Source: Daejeonella sp. H1SJ63 (lineage in GTDB: Bacteria > Bacteroidota > Bacteroidia > Sphingobacteriales > Sphingobacteriaceae). Taken from it: a stretch of 64,000 bases of DNA. The stretch lies in NCBI RefSeq assembly GCF_029360775.1, contig NZ_JARKMZ010000010.1, positions 115,929-179,928 of the forward strand, in the 5' to 3' direction. A program made the position numbers and the translations under genes. Every line of letters starts with the position of its first letter. Within the stretch, counting starts at the first letter, position 1. The notes below the pieces were generated by a model. That model was not told the origin of the DNA. It saw nothing but the letters and a program-made list of their open reading frames with translations, and ran no database searches. This document shows positions 63,067 to 64,000 of this stretch, in pieces.

Positions 63067-63958
63067 ACACTAATAGCTTTTCTCTCATTTCAATAAGTAA
63101 GCTAGTTACTATTGATTTTATATCCGTGGATGCGTGTTTGTATAAAATCTGATTAAATTGTTTAAGTTTTTTTGCCCTTTTTGCCCGGTTCCAACTGCCC
63201 CAGTTTGAATCATTTGAGCACTCAAGATAAATTCTCTCTTGTGCCCTTGATAACGTGTTAAGTGGCAACTTTTCAGCAATTAGTACGCTACTATATATCT
63301 CCAATAGTTTTTTGCTTAAATCCGCTATTTTTTGCTTGTCCTTTAAATCAGATAAATATTTAATTCCAATGTTTTCAATTATCTGCATTCTGAAGGTTTT
63401 AAATTCATGTCGGACAATTGATTCAAGGCGGTTATATTGTTTTCCTTTGTCGTAAATTTTTAATCCGTAATGTGATTTTTTAAAATGATAACCTTTTTCA
63501 AAACCTTTTAGGTCGTCTTTTACAATTGAATGCTTTCGCGAAGGACTAGTACCTTTTAGTGTTATAACAGTGTCAAGGTAATCTCTGACTGGAAAAGGAA
63601 GGATAAAATTAATGCCGCATTCAATATTTTGAACTTCTCCCTCTAGTATAGTAGATGTGAATTTTTCAGATAAATCTTGAAGTGTTAAGCAAAGATCATT
63701 AAATGAATAGTCATTAAAGTTTTGCTTGCCTTGATTCCAATATCTATGTAGGCTGCCTTCAATTATAATGCGACCATTGTCATAAATTGTAAAGAAAAGG
63801 CCATTATAGGTATAAATCTCCATTAAGCCTATAAATCTTGTAGTCACACTTTTTAAATGTATTAAGAGCGGATGTTTACGCAAATATGCTGCAAAAGCAA
63901 TTGAGTAATAATTTAACCTAGTGTAGTCAACTGAATAATCTGCACTAAAGTGAGCCAC
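63065..63958 (-). CDS. Phage/plasmid replication initiator-like protein, probably 5'-truncated
   Basis: 297 residues. Features such as FTIYDNGRIIIEGSLHRYWNQG, FILPFPVRDYLD, LKIYDKGKQYNRLESIVRHEFK and the basic C-terminal half resemble rolling-circle initiators of filamentous phage or small plasmids (gene II/X-type), but I cannot point to the nicking Tyr with certainty. The first dozen codons (from GTG at 63958) are encoded by the IS21-like end, so the original N-terminus is probably lost to the insertion. The nested repeats behind the gene could be its origin. Confidence 0.5.
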   Translation of the reverse strand: MAHFSADYSVDYTRLNYYSIAFAAYLRKHPLLIHLKSVTTRFIGLMEIYTYNGLFFTIYDNGRIIIEGSLHRYWNQGKQNFNDYSFNDLCLTLQDLSEKFTSTILEGEVQNIECGINFILPFPVRDYLDTVITLKGTSPSRKHSIVKDDLKGFEKGYHFKKSHYGLKIYDKGKQYNRLESIVRHEFKTFRMQIIENIGIKYLSDLKDKQKIADLSKKLLEIYSSVLIAEKLPLNTLSRAQERIYLECSNDSNWGSWNRAKRAKKLKQFNQILYKHASTDIKSIVTSLLIEMREKLLV

Positions 63959-64000
63959 CTATTCTGGACTAAACTGAGCCAGTGAATCTGGTCAAACTGA
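63922..64000. mobile_element. End of an IS21-like insertion sequence (continues beyond window)
   Basis: Tandem related 24 bp units start at 63939 (TCTGCACTAAAGTGAGCC, then CACCTAT), 63963 (TCTGGACTAAACTGAGCC, then AGTGAA) and 63987 (TCTGGTCAAACTGA, cut). Multiple internal repeats of the CTGAGCC/GTGAGCC type are characteristic of IS21-family ends. The outer tip may be TGTAGTCAACTGAA at 63922. The transposase genes would lie to the right. Confidence 0.55.

Larger units (their letters stand above)
53565..64000. mobile_element. Probable genomic island at tRNA-Leu (right end outside window)
   Basis: After the tRNA the gene content changes from core functions (dxr, rseP, hscB) to an ADP-ribosylglycohydrolase, a nuclease-helicase/methyltransferase module, orphan genes, a replication-initiator-like gene and an IS21-like end. 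No integrase and no duplicated tRNA end are found within the window, so the border and mobility are inferred. Confidence 0.5.

Noticed and set aside
63939..64000. CRISPR array
   Set aside because: The 24 bp units are contiguous, degenerate and have no spacers; they fit the end of an IS21-type element better.
53565..64000. A second copy of the tRNA-Leu 3' end as the right attachment site
   Set aside because: I looked for the T-arm and acceptor sequence to the right and did not find it inside the window.

Overview
The window reads as a chromosomal segment of a Bacteroidota bacterium, most likely of the Sphingobacteriaceae type. Reasons: Bacteroidota-type -7 boxes (TAnnTTTG) with few Shine-Dalgarno sites, a PorP/SprF family protein, a DUF4199 protein, a BatA-like von Willebrand protein next to a pyrC-like gene, a TonB-dependent receptor, and the general protein style. 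This is inference from gene content; no 16S gene is present.

Layout. 1-881 (minus): a DUF421 membrane protein cut by the window edge, and ogt. 953-7397 (plus): cytochrome c maturation genes ccmB, ccmC, a ccmD-like gene, ccmE and ccmF, interrupted by a glutamate dehydrogenase family gene. 7402-9977 (plus): a DUF2520 protein, an Isc-type ferredoxin, iscX, a kdsC-like phosphatase and maf. 9971-14324 (minus): Ppx/GppA, a Nat-type ABC exporter pair and an AI-2E family permease. 14492-22051 (plus): a five-gene run of exported proteins (DUF1549/DUF1553 cytochrome, DUF1501, sugar isomerase-like, DUF2231-cytochrome-LRR, metallophosphoesterase). 22126-28919 (minus): TonB receptor, a small secreted protein, dnaJ, grpE, an ftsE-like ATPase and a LuxC-like acyl-CoA reductase. 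29024-30768: ferredoxin, universal stress protein, NlpC/P60 peptidase. 30782-38981 (minus): a WD40 protein and the complete histidine operon hisGDCBHAF(IE), headed by a histidine-rich leader peptide at 39048-39104 that I found by reading the minus strand. 38982-40105 is a gene-poor 1.1 kb gap. 40106-53380 (plus): PorP/SprF, BatA-like, a degenerate dihydroorotase, DUF4199, two glycosyltransferases, GH3, dxr, rseP and an hscB-like gene, then tRNA-Leu(CAA) at 53485-53564.

The sequence right of the tRNA-Leu gene looks like an acquired island. It carries an ADP-ribosylglycohydrolase; a two-gene PLD-nuclease/SNF2-helicase plus Eco57I-like methyltransferase module that is probably a restriction or defence system; orphan proteins; a set of nested inverted repeats beside a replication-initiator-like gene; and the end of an IS21-like element that appears to have cut that gene at the window edge. 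No integrase and no far attachment site are inside the window.

How the genes fit together: the Ccm proteins would attach haem to exported c-type cytochromes such as the two CxxCH proteins of the 14.5-22 kb cluster. The his operon is complete for histidine synthesis and the leader suggests control by histidyl-tRNA supply. Ferredoxin, IscX and HscB belong to iron-sulphur cluster assembly but are not linked. The most rewarding points for follow-up are the his leader, the island's split nuclease-helicase/methyltransferase pair, the nested repeats at 62.9-63.07 kb, the exported cytochrome cluster, and two enzymes with altered active sites (CcmE and PyrC).
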